In this document: positions 1 to 6,374 of the stretch, one piece after another | Layout of the letters: each line of letters begins with the position of its first letter | Numbering within the stretch: position 1 is the stretch's first letter | Origin: QHBQ01 sp038230695 | GTDB lineage: Bacteria > Chloroflexota > Chloroflexia > QHBQ01 | Reading direction: 5' to 3' | DNA: 17,726 nt | Assembly (NCBI GenBank): GCA_038230695.1 | Contig: JBBRMT010000085.1 | Location: 1 to 17,726 of the forward strand | The notes under the pieces: generated by a model | What the model was told of the DNA's origin: nothing | Seen by the model: the letters and a program-made list of their open reading frames with translations, nothing else | Database searches by the model: none | Position numbers and translations under genes: made by a program

Positions 1-1
1 G

Positions 2-895
2 ATAGAGAACCGCTACAACACGCTGCTGGCCGAGGTCAACCGTTTGATGGAAGCCTACCAGTTTGGCATCGCCGGGCGACTTATCTACGACTTCCTGTGG
101 GGTGACTTCTGTGACTGGTACATCGAGATGCTGAAGCTGCCAGGCCGCGCCAGCACCAACACCGCCCGCACCATCCTGGACGCGACCCTGCGGCTGCTGC
201 ATCCCTATATGCCGTTCGTCACCGAGGAGCTATGGCAGCACCTCAACGGCTTCCCTGCCCACAACCCAGCATTGCCGAAGCAGCAGCGCAGCATCATCGT
301 TGCGCCCTGGCCGCAGGCAATTGGCAGCCGCGACGAGACGGCAGAACACGATATGGACCTGCTGATTGAGGCGATCACCGCCATCCGCAACGCCCGCAGC
401 GAAGCGAAGGCGGAGCCTACCCGCAAGATCGCCGCCTACATCACTGCTAACAACGATGCAGCGGCGGCCACCTTCAGCGCCGAACGCGAAACGCTAATCC
501 GCCTTGCCAACCTCGACCCCGCGCAACTGACTATCGGCCAAGCAAGTGACTCCCCTCGCCCCGCCGACGGAGAGGGGATGGGAGCAAACAACTCCCCTCG
601 CCCCGCCGGGGGAGAGGGGTTGGGGGAGAGGGCTGCCGAAGGTATCAGCCTCGCGCTGAACGAAGCCGACATCTTCCTGCCCCTCGCCGGGCTGGTGGAC
701 ATGGAAGTGGAGCGCAGACGCAACGCCGCCGAAATCGCCGAGGCCGAACGCGACATCACCAACGCCGAGCGGTTGCTGGCTAACGACAACTTCACCGCCC
801 GCGCCAAGCCGGAGGTGGTGCAGAAGGAGCGCGACAAGCTGGCTGCCGCCCGCGACCGGCTGGCGCGGCTTATAACCATGGGTCAAGGCGAGTGA
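2..895 (+). CDS. valS: Valyl-tRNA synthetase, C-terminal part (5' end outside window)
   Basis: This is the carboxy-terminal third of a class Ia aminoacyl-tRNA synthetase, which charges tRNA-Val with valine in the cytoplasm. The frame is open from base 2 and ends at TGA 893-895, giving 297 visible residues. The anticodon-binding helical domain is recognised by the stretches YQFGIAGRLIYDFLWGDFCDWYIE and LRLLHPYMPFVTEELWQ. The end is the ValS coiled-coil arm that contacts tRNA, marked by LPLAGLVDMEVERRR and a charged heptad-like tail (NAERLLANDNF, KERDKLAAARDRLARL). Between the two lies an unusual insert of about 27 residues containing SPRPADGEGMG and SPRPAGGEGLG, encoded by a duplicated palindromic repeat (see 549-632). 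Synthetase identity is secure; its N-terminal HIGH and KMSKS regions cannot be seen here. No clear intrinsic terminator follows the stop. Confidence 0.95.
   Translation: MENRYNTLLAEVNRLMEAYQFGIAGRLIYDFLWGDFCDWYIEMLKLPGRASTNTARTILDATLRLLHPYMPFVTEELWQHLNGFPAHNPALPKQQRSIIVAPWPQAIGSRDETAEHDMDLLIEAITAIRNARSEAKAEPTRKIAAYITANNDAAAATFSAERETLIRLANLDPAQLTIGQASDSPRPADGEGMGANNSPRPAGGEGLGERAAEGISLALNEADIFLPLAGLVDMEVERRRNAAEIAEAERDITNAERLLANDNFTARAKPEVVQKERDKLAAARDRLARLITMGQGE
549..632 (+). repeat. Duplicated REP-like palindrome inserted in frame within valS
   Basis: Two copies of a GC-rich element begin at 549 and 591, exactly 42 nt (14 codons) apart, so both are read in the same frame. Each has the form ACTCCCCTCGCCCCGCC...GAGAGGGG. 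In copy 2 the arms CCCCTC (594-599) and CCCC (601-604) can pair with GGGG (608-611) and GAGGGG (614-619) around a 3-nt loop. The G-rich tail (TTGGGGGAGAGGG) is typical of intergenic repeats rather than of codons chosen for a protein. A similar G-rich tail (GGGGGTTTGGGGGAG) occurs between genes at 6284-6298. I infer that an intergenic mobile palindrome landed in a tolerant linker of ValS and then duplicated. Confidence 0.75.
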
Positions 896-975
896 TTGGA
901 GATGAATGTAGGTGCGGGATTTATCGCGCCCAGCTCACCCTGTGACAACACCCAATCGCAACCACCAACGTTGGT

Positions 976-1145
976 GTAGGGGCGCATGGCATACGCCCCG
1001 GTGCAACAGCATCAACGTCCATCGCAACGAGCAACCTTGCCCAACCCATTCCGCGTCTTCCGTTCCGTTTCGCGTTTTCCGCGATTCTAACCGTTTGCGA
1101 TGGGTAGTGATGCGCTTCAAGTGGGCGTATGCCATGCGCCCCTAC
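976..1145. repeat. 23-bp perfect inverted repeat pair
   Basis: The sequence at 976-998 (starting GTAGGGGCGCATGGC) is the exact reverse complement of 1123-1145 (ending CATGCGCCCCTAC), with 124 nt between them. Each arm is itself nearly palindromic, so either arm or the whole unit could fold. The 3' arm runs into the 34-nt direct repeat at 1137-1170. No open reading frame between the arms looks genuine, so this could be a non-autonomous element or two independent insertions in opposite orientation. Confidence 0.7.
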
Positions 1146-1236
1146 GTCAGCATAACGGCTTGCGATAGGCGTTGGTATGCTTCAGCAGGGCGGGCATCCA
1201 CCCGCCCCTACGCCAGCATTACGACTTGCGATAGGC
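1137..1236. repeat. 34-nt direct repeat, two copies
   Basis: Copies at 1137-1170 and 1203-1236 both start CGCCCCTACG and end CTTGCGATAGGC, and differ at three positions. Each copy starts in the right arm of a GGGCG...CGCCC palindrome, so the repeated unit is the palindrome arm plus a 3' tail. Confidence 0.7.
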
Positions 1237-1240
1237 AATA

Positions 1241-1275
1241 CTAAAAACAGAGGCCGCTCCTTATCGAGCGACCTC
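1241..1275 (-). terminator. Rho-independent terminator of the alpha/beta hydrolase gene
   Basis: Read on the minus strand, a 10-bp stem with one G-U wobble (GAGGTCGCTC paired with GAGCGGCCTC, 1250-1259 with 1266-1275, 6-nt loop) is followed by TTTTTAG. The plus strand has no T-run after the stem, so it works for the minus-strand gene that ends at 1299. Confidence 0.85.
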
Positions 1276-1295
1276 AACCTTCATGATTCAATTCA

Positions 1296-1309
1296 TCACT
1301 AATCACCAA
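1296..1309 (-). repeat. TCACTAA heptamer array (2 units) carrying a stop codon
   Basis: The plus strand reads TCACTAA TCACCAA. On the minus strand this is TTGGTGATTAGTGA, and its TAG (1299-1301) is the stop codon of the hydrolase gene. The same heptamer, in the same phase to a TAG stop, closes the cyclase gene at 8148-8168. Confidence 0.7.
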
Positions 1310-2324
1310 TAACTCCAGCACTCACTGCCGCAGGGGCAAGGTTCTGCATAAAGAAGCTATTTACTCGCTCCAGATACTCGTCGTAGTACATAACTCCGGC
1401 ACGGGCGTGGGTCGCGCCATCCACCAGCCACTGCTGCTTCGGCTCGGCGGCGGCCTCGAACAGGCGGTCGCAGTGGCTGAAGTTGATTAGATCGTCGGCG
1501 CGGCTGTGGATGAACATGATCGGGCGCGGCGCGATGGCGCTGACTGCATCAATGGGGCGTACCTGGCTGGTGCGGAAGCCGGAGAACATCTCCGAGAACA
1601 TCAGCAGCGGGCCAGCGACTACCGGCGCGGGCAGCTTGAACGTATTCTTAAAGCCCTGATAGACTACATCACGCAGGGTGGCGAAGCTGCTGTCGGCAAT
1701 TACCGCCTTGATGTCGGGACACTCGGCGGCGGTCAGGATGGCGGTGGCTGCGCCCATCGAGATGCCCAGCACGCCGATGCGCCCAGGGTCAACCTCTGGT
1801 CGGTTCTTCAGGTATTGCACTGCCGCGCATAGGTCGCGCCGCTCCTTGTAGCCAATGCTGCTCTTCTTGCCCCCACTTTTGCCGTGGCCGCGAAAGTCGA
1901 ACAGCAGCACGCTGTGACCTTTGGTGTTCAATTCTGCTGCCGCACCTACCAGATCGAGGCTGCAGGCGCGGAAACCGTGGCACATAACCACTGCGTCGCC
2001 ACAAGCGCCTGGGAAGAAGGTGCCATCCAGCCGCATCCCATCAGCCGCATAGAAGCTGATTGACTCAGGCGGGCTGGTCATAAGTTCGCTCATCCGCTTC
2101 CACGCGGCCTCGTGCATTTCAAATATGGTACAAGCGGATGGCTTATGCACCACCTTATAGGCCAGCACTGCTGATAGAGCGGTAAAGATGGTGCCAACAA
2201 AGGCGGTTATGGCCGCGCCAACCGCTAGAATTGTGCCAATTATCGCTCGCCCTTGTTTGGCTGGCACTGCTACCGCGCTGCTTATTAGCTTTGTCCTTGT
2301 TGGCGGCATCTTTGCGATTGCCAT
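1299..2324 (-). CDS. Membrane-anchored alpha/beta hydrolase
   Basis: A 341-residue alpha/beta-hydrolase-fold protein, probably a serine esterase or lipase-like enzyme of unknown substrate. A hydrophobic segment (about 27-56) near the N terminus should anchor it in the membrane. The nucleophile elbow is GISMG (Ser189), the acid is Asp277 or Asp278 in SRADD, and the general base is His306 in GATHARAG, so the catalytic triad is complete. HGF (116-118) provides the oxyanion-hole region, and DFRGHGKS (143-150) is a further fold signature. The ATG at 2324 is preceded by GGAGG seven bases upstream. The last codons and TAG lie in a heptamer repeat, and a terminator follows. It lies 52 nt downstream of a lipoprotein gene on the same strand with no terminator between them, so co-transcription is possible. 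Confidence 0.88.
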   Translation of the reverse strand: MAIAKMPPTRTKLISSAVAVPAKQGRAIIGTILAVGAAITAFVGTIFTALSAVLAYKVVHKPSACTIFEMHEAAWKRMSELMTSPPESISFYAADGMRLDGTFFPGACGDAVVMCHGFRACSLDLVGAAAELNTKGHSVLLFDFRGHGKSGGKKSSIGYKERRDLCAAVQYLKNRPEVDPGRIGVLGISMGAATAILTAAECPDIKAVIADSSFATLRDVVYQGFKNTFKLPAPVVAGPLLMFSEMFSGFRTSQVRPIDAVSAIAPRPIMFIHSRADDLINFSHCDRLFEAAAEPKQQWLVDGATHARAGVMYYDEYLERVNSFFMQNLAPAAVSAGVIGD

Positions 2325-2376
2325 TGTGGTCCTCCGCTCTGCTTATAATATCTCTAACGTCATGTTCGCGCTCTCA

Positions 2377-3144
2377 TCACGGTTCATCAAAATTGTATAA
2401 CGGTATATCCATTATACAACCTAAAAGCAAGGATAGTGCCAAAGTTAATGTTGCTTTTAAGGGCAATATAGATGGCGCTTTGATGTCGAGGTTCTCGTTG
2501 AGGTGGCTCCAGTTGAAGGTGAGGTTTACACCCTGGCTGCCGCTTTGCCCAGCTACGCGCAGCTGCAGCACATAGGGGATGTCATTGGTGGTAATCCAGA
2601 GGTCAATCGTGCTGTTGGCGCTAGTTGCGCTGCCCAGGCTCAGGTCGCTGGAAGCGGCGGTGATGTGTTTGGTGTCCACCCCGGCTACAGTTTCATGGGA
2701 AGGTACACCATCCTTGAAGTTAGAGGCGTTCTTATCAATGCTGGCGGGGTTGAAGCTATCCCAGATGCGAACGAGGTAATCTGTCTGCGGTCCGATACCG
2801 CTTGGCTTGTAAAAGGTCTTGCCCCCATCGGTGCTAGCATAATGGTCGTTTCCTAGCCAAATGGTTTGCAGATCCTGGCCCGCCACGTTCATGTCAAGAC
2901 GGCTATTGCCGCTGCCTGCGTCTATATCGCCGCTTATCTTCATGCTGCCGTTTGCCATCGAACCAACCACCTCCACATGATAGCTCTTCAGCGCCTTCAT
3001 GTTTACCCCGGCCTGCTTTACCAGTTCGGCATCGCTATTGGTCGGGCCGCTGGTGGGGGTTGGGCTGCTGTTACTATCGCACGCAGCCAGGCCTAGCGCA
3101 GCGAATAGCGCCAGCGCAATCATAAATCGTCCCACTTTAGCCAT
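2377..3144 (-). CDS. LppX/LprAFG-like lipoprotein with an odd hydrophobic C-terminal tail
   Basis: A 255-residue exported lipoprotein: MAKVGRFM, a hydrophobic segment and a lipobox LAAC with Cys22, then a Ser/Thr/Pro-rich linker. The mature part (AELVKQAGVNMKALKSYHVEV, SGDID, YASTDGGKTFY, IDLWITTNDIPYVLQL) has the layout of the LppX_LprAFG/LolA-like fold, a beta cup that in mycobacterial relatives holds lipids. I chose ATG 3144 because GAGGAG lies nine bases upstream; ATG 3150 is an alternative only three bases from it. After NLTFNWSHLNENLDIKAP, where its neighbour paralogue is near its end, the frame continues into a hydrophobic tail (about 226-244, ILPLKATLTLALSLLLGC). Those codons overlap the next gene's presumed promoter palindrome, so the native stop may have been lost. 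Confidence 0.82.
   Translation of the reverse strand: MAKVGRFMIALALFAALGLAACDSNSSPTPTSGPTNSDAELVKQAGVNMKALKSYHVEVVGSMANGSMKISGDIDAGSGNSRLDMNVAGQDLQTIWLGNDHYASTDGGKTFYKPSGIGPQTDYLVRIWDSFNPASIDKNASNFKDGVPSHETVAGVDTKHITAASSDLSLGSATSANSTIDLWITTNDIPYVLQLRVAGQSGSQGVNLTFNWSHLNENLDIKAPSILPLKATLTLALSLLLGCIMDIPLYNFDEP
2393..2442 (-). promoter_or_regulatory. Possible promoter and palindromic operator for the hydrolase gene
   Basis: On the minus strand a TATAAT (2416-2411) is preceded by TTGGCA (2442-2437) at a long spacing of 20 nt. It lies inside a perfect inverted repeat, TTGTATAA (2393-2400) and TTATACAA (2412-2419), with an 11-nt spacer. That arrangement would suit a dimeric repressor at the -10 region. 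The site overlaps the 3' coding end of the upstream lipoprotein gene. Evidence is sequence resemblance only. Confidence 0.35.
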
Positions 3145-3202
3145 GCTCATTCTCTCCTCTACAATTGACACTACAGACGATCAAATAGCGACGGATGATA
3201 CC

Positions 3203-3232
3203 ATTATAACCGCGACTTCAAGATTGCGTCAA
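3203..3232 (-). promoter_or_regulatory. Sigma-70-type promoter of the first lipoprotein gene
   Basis: Minus strand: TTGACG (3232-3227), an 18-nt spacer, TATAAT (3208-3203). The lipoprotein start codon at 3144 lies about 60 nt downstream. The -35, spacer length and -10 are identical in form to the promoter at 4342-4371, which drives the paralogous lipoprotein gene. Confidence 0.75.
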
Positions 3233-3276
3233 TGAGACAAACAATAAGGGCGTGCGTCATTCTGGCATACTCAATC

Positions 3277-3350
3277 AGGGCGGGATTTATCCCGTCCAAG
3301 CTGCCGACTTTGCAACAGCCCTGCTCTACGGATTCTTGCTTTGCAAGAAT
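3277..3350. repeat. Intergenic palindromes: GGGCG family member and ATTCTTGC hairpin
   Basis: At 3277-3297 lies an imperfect palindrome, AGGGCGGGATTTATCCCG, matching the core found at 911-931 (GCGGGATTTATCGCGCC). At 3332-3350 ATTCTTGC and GCAAGAAT form a perfect 8-bp stem with a 3-nt loop. No T-run follows the second hairpin on either strand, so it is not a typical terminator. Both look like miniature intergenic repeats in the 195-nt gap between the two lipoprotein genes. Confidence 0.55.
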
Positions 3351-3366
3351 GTGACGCGCACCTAAC

Positions 3367-3395
3367 AAAAAGAGCGCCCCCGCAATGGGGCGCTC
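3367..3395 (-). terminator. Rho-independent terminator of the second lipoprotein gene
   Basis: Read on the minus strand, the 9-bp stem GAGCGCCCC/GGGGCGCTC (3372-3380 with 3387-3395, 6-nt loop) is followed by TTTTTG. It lies 24 nt past the stop codon of the lipoprotein gene that ends at 3420. Confidence 0.9.
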
Positions 3396-3419
3396 CTCGT
3401 TTGCATCATGCTGCTGCCC

Positions 3420-4229
3420 TTATTGCCCAGGCGTAGCGGTCATGTCGGCTGCGCCACCTGTGCCGCCGGTGGTGCTGCTGGCGGGAGGTGCGGTGATGTT
3501 GAAGGTGCCGTTGATGTTGCTCCACTTGATGGTGAGGTTAGTGCTGCCATCGGTGGTGGTCACCTTCATCTGGCAGACGCTGGAGCCGTCATTGGCTGCC
3601 CAGATGTCAACGGTGCCGTCAGTGGGGGTTGCGGTTGCGCCGCTGGAGCCACTAACGCCAGTAGAGCCAAGGCTGGACAGATCCTTGAGATTGCCGGTTA
3701 TATGATGGCAATTGGTGCCGTTGATGTTATCGGTAGCGGGGCTGCCATCCTTCAATGCGCTGGCTGATTTGTCCACATCAGCGGGGTTGAAGTTGTTCCA
3801 CATCCCAGTGAAGCCGCTGAAGCCAGAACTCACGCTGCCGCTGGTGTCCTTTGTGAACGTCTTGCCGCCATCGGTGCTGAGGTAGGTATCGCTAACGATG
3901 CTGACCGCATTGATATTCAACCCTGCTGCGCTGATGGCGAGGTTGCTCTTATTGCCCGCGACATCAATATCGCCGGTCATGGTGATCGCCTGGCCCGCGG
4001 CGGAACCGCTTGCGTCAATGTGGTAGCCCTTGGCTGCCTTCATGCTAGCAGCCGCTGCCTTGAGCAGATCGGCATTGTTCATGGTGGTGGTGCTACCACC
4101 GCCGTTGCTGCTGCTGCCACCACTGCCTGGGGTGTTATTGGCGGTGCTACCACCGCAGGCGGCCAGAGCGATGCTCATTACCGCGATGACGGCCATGCTG
4201 AGGAACCGATACTTTGTGCTGTTACTCAC
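3420..4229 (-). CDS. LppX/LprAFG-like lipoprotein (paralogue)
   Basis: A 269-residue lipoprotein starting at GTG 4229; AAGGAGG (4238-4244) stands eight bases upstream, which settles this start over longer frames. The signal segment ends in lipobox LAAC with Cys25, followed by a Gly/Ser/Asn/Thr-rich linker (GGSTANNTPGSGGSSSNGGG). The mature part (ADLLKAAAASMKAAKGYHIDA, MTGDIDVAGNKSNL, YLSTDGGKTFTKD, VDIWAANDGSSVCQMKV, NLTIKWSNINGTFNI) matches its downstream neighbour motif for motif, so they are diverged duplicates of an LppX_LprAFG-like fold. The likely role is binding a lipid or other hydrophobic ligand at the outer face of the membrane; the ligand is unknown. The gene has its own promoter and terminator, so the two paralogues are separate transcription units. 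Confidence 0.87.
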   Translation of the reverse strand: MSNSTKYRFLSMAVIAVMSIALAACGGSTANNTPGSGGSSSNGGGSTTTMNNADLLKAAAASMKAAKGYHIDASGSAAGQAITMTGDIDVAGNKSNLAISAAGLNINAVSIVSDTYLSTDGGKTFTKDTSGSVSSGFSGFTGMWNNFNPADVDKSASALKDGSPATDNINGTNCHHITGNLKDLSSLGSTGVSGSSGATATPTDGTVDIWAANDGSSVCQMKVTTTDGSTNLTIKWSNINGTFNITAPPASSTTGGTGGAADMTATPGQ

Positions 4230-4341
4230 GAGATTATCCTCCTTATGGATTATACTGGTTGCGGCTAACCCTACGACGCAACTAATGGCTGAACGCTTGC
4301 AGCTGGCCTGGGGTCGCCACGCATTTGCTGCTGCCCGCCGC

Positions 4342-4371
4342 ATTATACCAAAGTAAATGCTTGCACGTCAA
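4342..4371 (-). promoter_or_regulatory. Sigma-70-type promoter of the second lipoprotein gene
   Basis: Minus strand: TTGACG (4371-4366), an 18-nt spacer, TATAAT (4347-4342), with TGG just before the -10 giving an extended -10. The leader to the GTG at 4229 is about 105 nt long. Confidence 0.75.
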
Positions 4372-4484
4372 TCAAGATGGAAGCGAGTTTGGTATCACCT
4401 GCTGGTGGGGGGTGCTTGATATACCACCCGTCGTCCTGCGTTATATCTGCATCTTACGCCTCTTTCTTTCATCTCATCACCATC

Positions 4485-4513
4485 TTGCGCGTTGCCTATA
4501 TATGTGATAAAAT
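4485..4513 (+). promoter_or_regulatory. Promoter of the DUF885 gene
   Basis: TTGCGC (4485-4490), a 17-nt spacer, TAAAAT (4508-4513), with TGA directly before the -10 (extended -10). The start codon at 4558 is about 38 nt from the expected transcription start. Confidence 0.6.
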
Positions 4514-4557
4514 AGCGTCACGGAAAATTGCCAATATCAATGTCAGGAGTAAAGCAT

Positions 4558-6213
4558 ATGAGCGATGATACCGCCGCAAAGAGCGCGGCTCTGGTAGAAG
4601 AGTTTATAACCGCCCGTTTCGAGTTCTCACCCCACTTTGCCTCGCAGAGTGGCCTGCACGAGTTCGATGGTCGTGTTCCCGACTACAGCATGGCAAGCAT
4701 CAATGCCCGCCTCGACCAGTTGCACGCCTTCCGCGACCGTATCAACGCGCTTGATGGCAGCAAGCTGGACCCGCTGGCCCGCTACGACTTGGCCCTCACC
4801 AAATATGCCTGCGAGAGCGAGATATTCTCCTATGAGGAGATGAAATCCTACGAAAACCTGCCCATGATTTACAGCATGACCATCGGGGTCAGCGAGTACG
4901 TCATGCGCGATTACGCGCCGCTGGCCGTGCGAGTGGTTGCGCTCATCCAGCATCTACGGGCGATCCCTTACGTGCTGGAGGTGGCTGAGGCTAACCTGCG
5001 CCGCGACCTCGCCAAGCCGGTGCTGAACACGGCAATGGGGATGTTTGGCGGGCAGATTATCTACTTCAACGGTGAGCTAACCGAGCAGGTGCAGGAGGTG
5101 GGAGACCAGAAGCTGCTTGACGACTTTGCCGCCGCCCGCACCGAAGCAGTCCGTGCCTTGCGCCGCTTCATCGAGCAGTTGCAGGCCCGCGAAGCTACCG
5201 CTGGCAACGAGTTTGCGATTGGCCGCGAACGCTATCAGCACCTGCTCAAGTATAATGAGATGGTGGAGATGCCGCTCGATGATGTGCTGGCGATGGGCGA
5301 GGCCGACCTACAGCGCAATAAGCAGCGCCTACACGAGGTGGCGCAGCAGATTGACCCCCACCGTGACGTGCGCGAGATCGTGGCCGAGTTGGGCAAGGAA
5401 CACGCCACTTCCGCTCATCTAATCGAGGAGACCCGCCAGACTCTGGAGCGCATCCGCCAGTTTTTGATTGATAACCACGTCGTCACCGTGCCGAGCGAGG
5501 TGCGGGCGCTGGTGGATGAAACCCCGCCGTTCATGCGCTGGGCCTTCGCCTTCATGTCCTCACCTGGCCCCTTCGAGCAGGTAGCAGACCAGGCTTACTA
5601 TTACATCACCCTGCCCGATGCCACCTGGACGGCGGAGAAGCAGGACGAGTGGCTGACCAAGTTCGATTACTACACTCTTGACGACATCAGCATCCACGAA
5701 ACCTACCCCGGTCACTACGTCAACTTCCTGCATATGAAGCAAGCGCCCAGCAAGGCGGCCAAACTGTTCCGCGCCACCACCTTCGTGGAGGGTTGGGCGC
5801 ACTACTGCGAACAGATGATGGTGGCCGAGCTTAAATATGGCGGCGGCAACCCCAAGCTGCAACTGGCCCAGTTGTTGGAGGCATTGGTGCGCGATGTGCG
5901 CTATGTGGCGGCAATCCGTATGCACACCATGGGCATGAGCGTTGACGAGGCCACCCAGCGTTTCATTGACGATGCCTACATGGAGGAGGCGACCGGTCGC
6001 GCTGAGGCGGTGCGCGGCACCTTCGATCCCGGCTATTTCGCCTATACCCTGGGCAAGCTGCAGATCCTCAAGTTGCGCGAGGACTACAAGGCCGAGCAGG
6101 GTGACAAGTACAACCTGATGCAGTTCCACGACCGCTTCCTCAGCTTCGGCAGCGCCCCCGTCGCTCTGCTGCGTCCGCTGGTGTTGCAGCACGATGACGG
6201 TAAGACGCTCTGA
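4558..6213 (+). CDS. DUF885 family protein, putative zinc metallopeptidase (copy 1)
   Basis: A 551-residue DUF885 protein. The likely metal site is His380-Glu381-x3-Gly385-His386 (HETYPGH) with a further acid in Glu411-Gly-Trp-Ala-His415, an arrangement like that of gluzincin-type metallopeptidases. The substrate is not known. Other family landmarks are the N-terminal FEFSPHFASQSGLHEFDGRVPD and the C-terminal YMEEATGRAEAVRGTFDPGYFAYTLGKLQI. ATG 4558 is chosen because AGGAG lies eight bases upstream; the frame extends further up but lacks such a site. There is no signal peptide, so it should be cytoplasmic. It is followed after 161 nt by a paralogue of the same length and domain layout, which points to tandem duplication. 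The catalytic assignment rests on the motifs and is an inference. Confidence 0.88.
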   Translation: MSDDTAAKSAALVEEFITARFEFSPHFASQSGLHEFDGRVPDYSMASINARLDQLHAFRDRINALDGSKLDPLARYDLALTKYACESEIFSYEEMKSYENLPMIYSMTIGVSEYVMRDYAPLAVRVVALIQHLRAIPYVLEVAEANLRRDLAKPVLNTAMGMFGGQIIYFNGELTEQVQEVGDQKLLDDFAAARTEAVRALRRFIEQLQAREATAGNEFAIGRERYQHLLKYNEMVEMPLDDVLAMGEADLQRNKQRLHEVAQQIDPHRDVREIVAELGKEHATSAHLIEETRQTLERIRQFLIDNHVVTVPSEVRALVDETPPFMRWAFAFMSSPGPFEQVADQAYYYITLPDATWTAEKQDEWLTKFDYYTLDDISIHETYPGHYVNFLHMKQAPSKAAKLFRATTFVEGWAHYCEQMMVAELKYGGGNPKLQLAQLLEALVRDVRYVAAIRMHTMGMSVDEATQRFIDDAYMEEATGRAEAVRGTFDPGYFAYTLGKLQILKLREDYKAEQGDKYNLMQFHDRFLSFGSAPVALLRPLVLQHDDGKTL

Positions 6214-6270
6214 GGCCTGGCATGAGGCATGAGTAGCAAAAAGCCCTCGCTATATTAGTAGCGAACAGCA

Positions 6271-6300
6271 AAAAGCCCCCAGCGGGGGTTTGGGGGAGAA
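6271..6300 (+). terminator. Weak hairpin between the DUF885 genes
   Basis: AAGCCCCC and GGGGGTTT can form a stem (one G-U pair, loop AGC, 6273-6290), but only three T residues follow before a run of G. It could attenuate rather than end transcription. Its G-rich 3' flank recalls the palindrome inside valS, so it may instead be a repeat remnant. Confidence 0.4.
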
Positions 6301-6374
6301 GTCTCGAAGCGCCTCATCGTTTATCCTGAGCAGATCCAGCCAATATTAAATATTACCTGAAAGAGAGCAAGATT

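Larger units (their letters stand above)
896..1298. repeat. Gene-free, repeat-rich spacer
   Basis: This 403-nt stretch holds no convincing gene; open frames here read through repeats and lack a ribosome-binding site. It contains four members of a GGGCG...CGCCC imperfect palindrome family (911-931, 976-998, 1121-1145, 1187-1211). Copies 976-998 and 1123-1145 are exact reverse complements over 23 nt. A 14-bp perfect palindrome, CACCAACGTTGGTG, is at 963-976. A 34-nt direct repeat with three mismatches is at 1137-1170 and 1203-1236 (CGCCCCTACGtCAGCAT and so on). The right end contains a minus-strand terminator. The spacer looks like an accumulation site for miniature repeats. Confidence 0.7.
4230..4557. 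other. Divergent intergenic region between lipoprotein and DUF885 genes
   Basis: This 328-nt gap separates divergently transcribed genes. I see the lipoprotein ribosome-binding site (4238-4244), a minus-strand promoter (4342-4371) and a plus-strand promoter (4485-4513). Open frames crossing it have no good start signal. Nothing else stands out in 4372-4484. Confidence 0.6.

Noticed and set aside
912..1244. A 110-codon open frame on the plus strand after valS
   Set aside because: It reads through GC palindromes and direct repeats, its own product is repetitive (RPYVSITACDR and RPYASITTCDR), and it has no ribosome-binding site.
3332..3350. ATTCTTGC hairpin as a terminator
   Set aside because: No T-run follows on either strand, and a much better terminator lies at 3367-3395.
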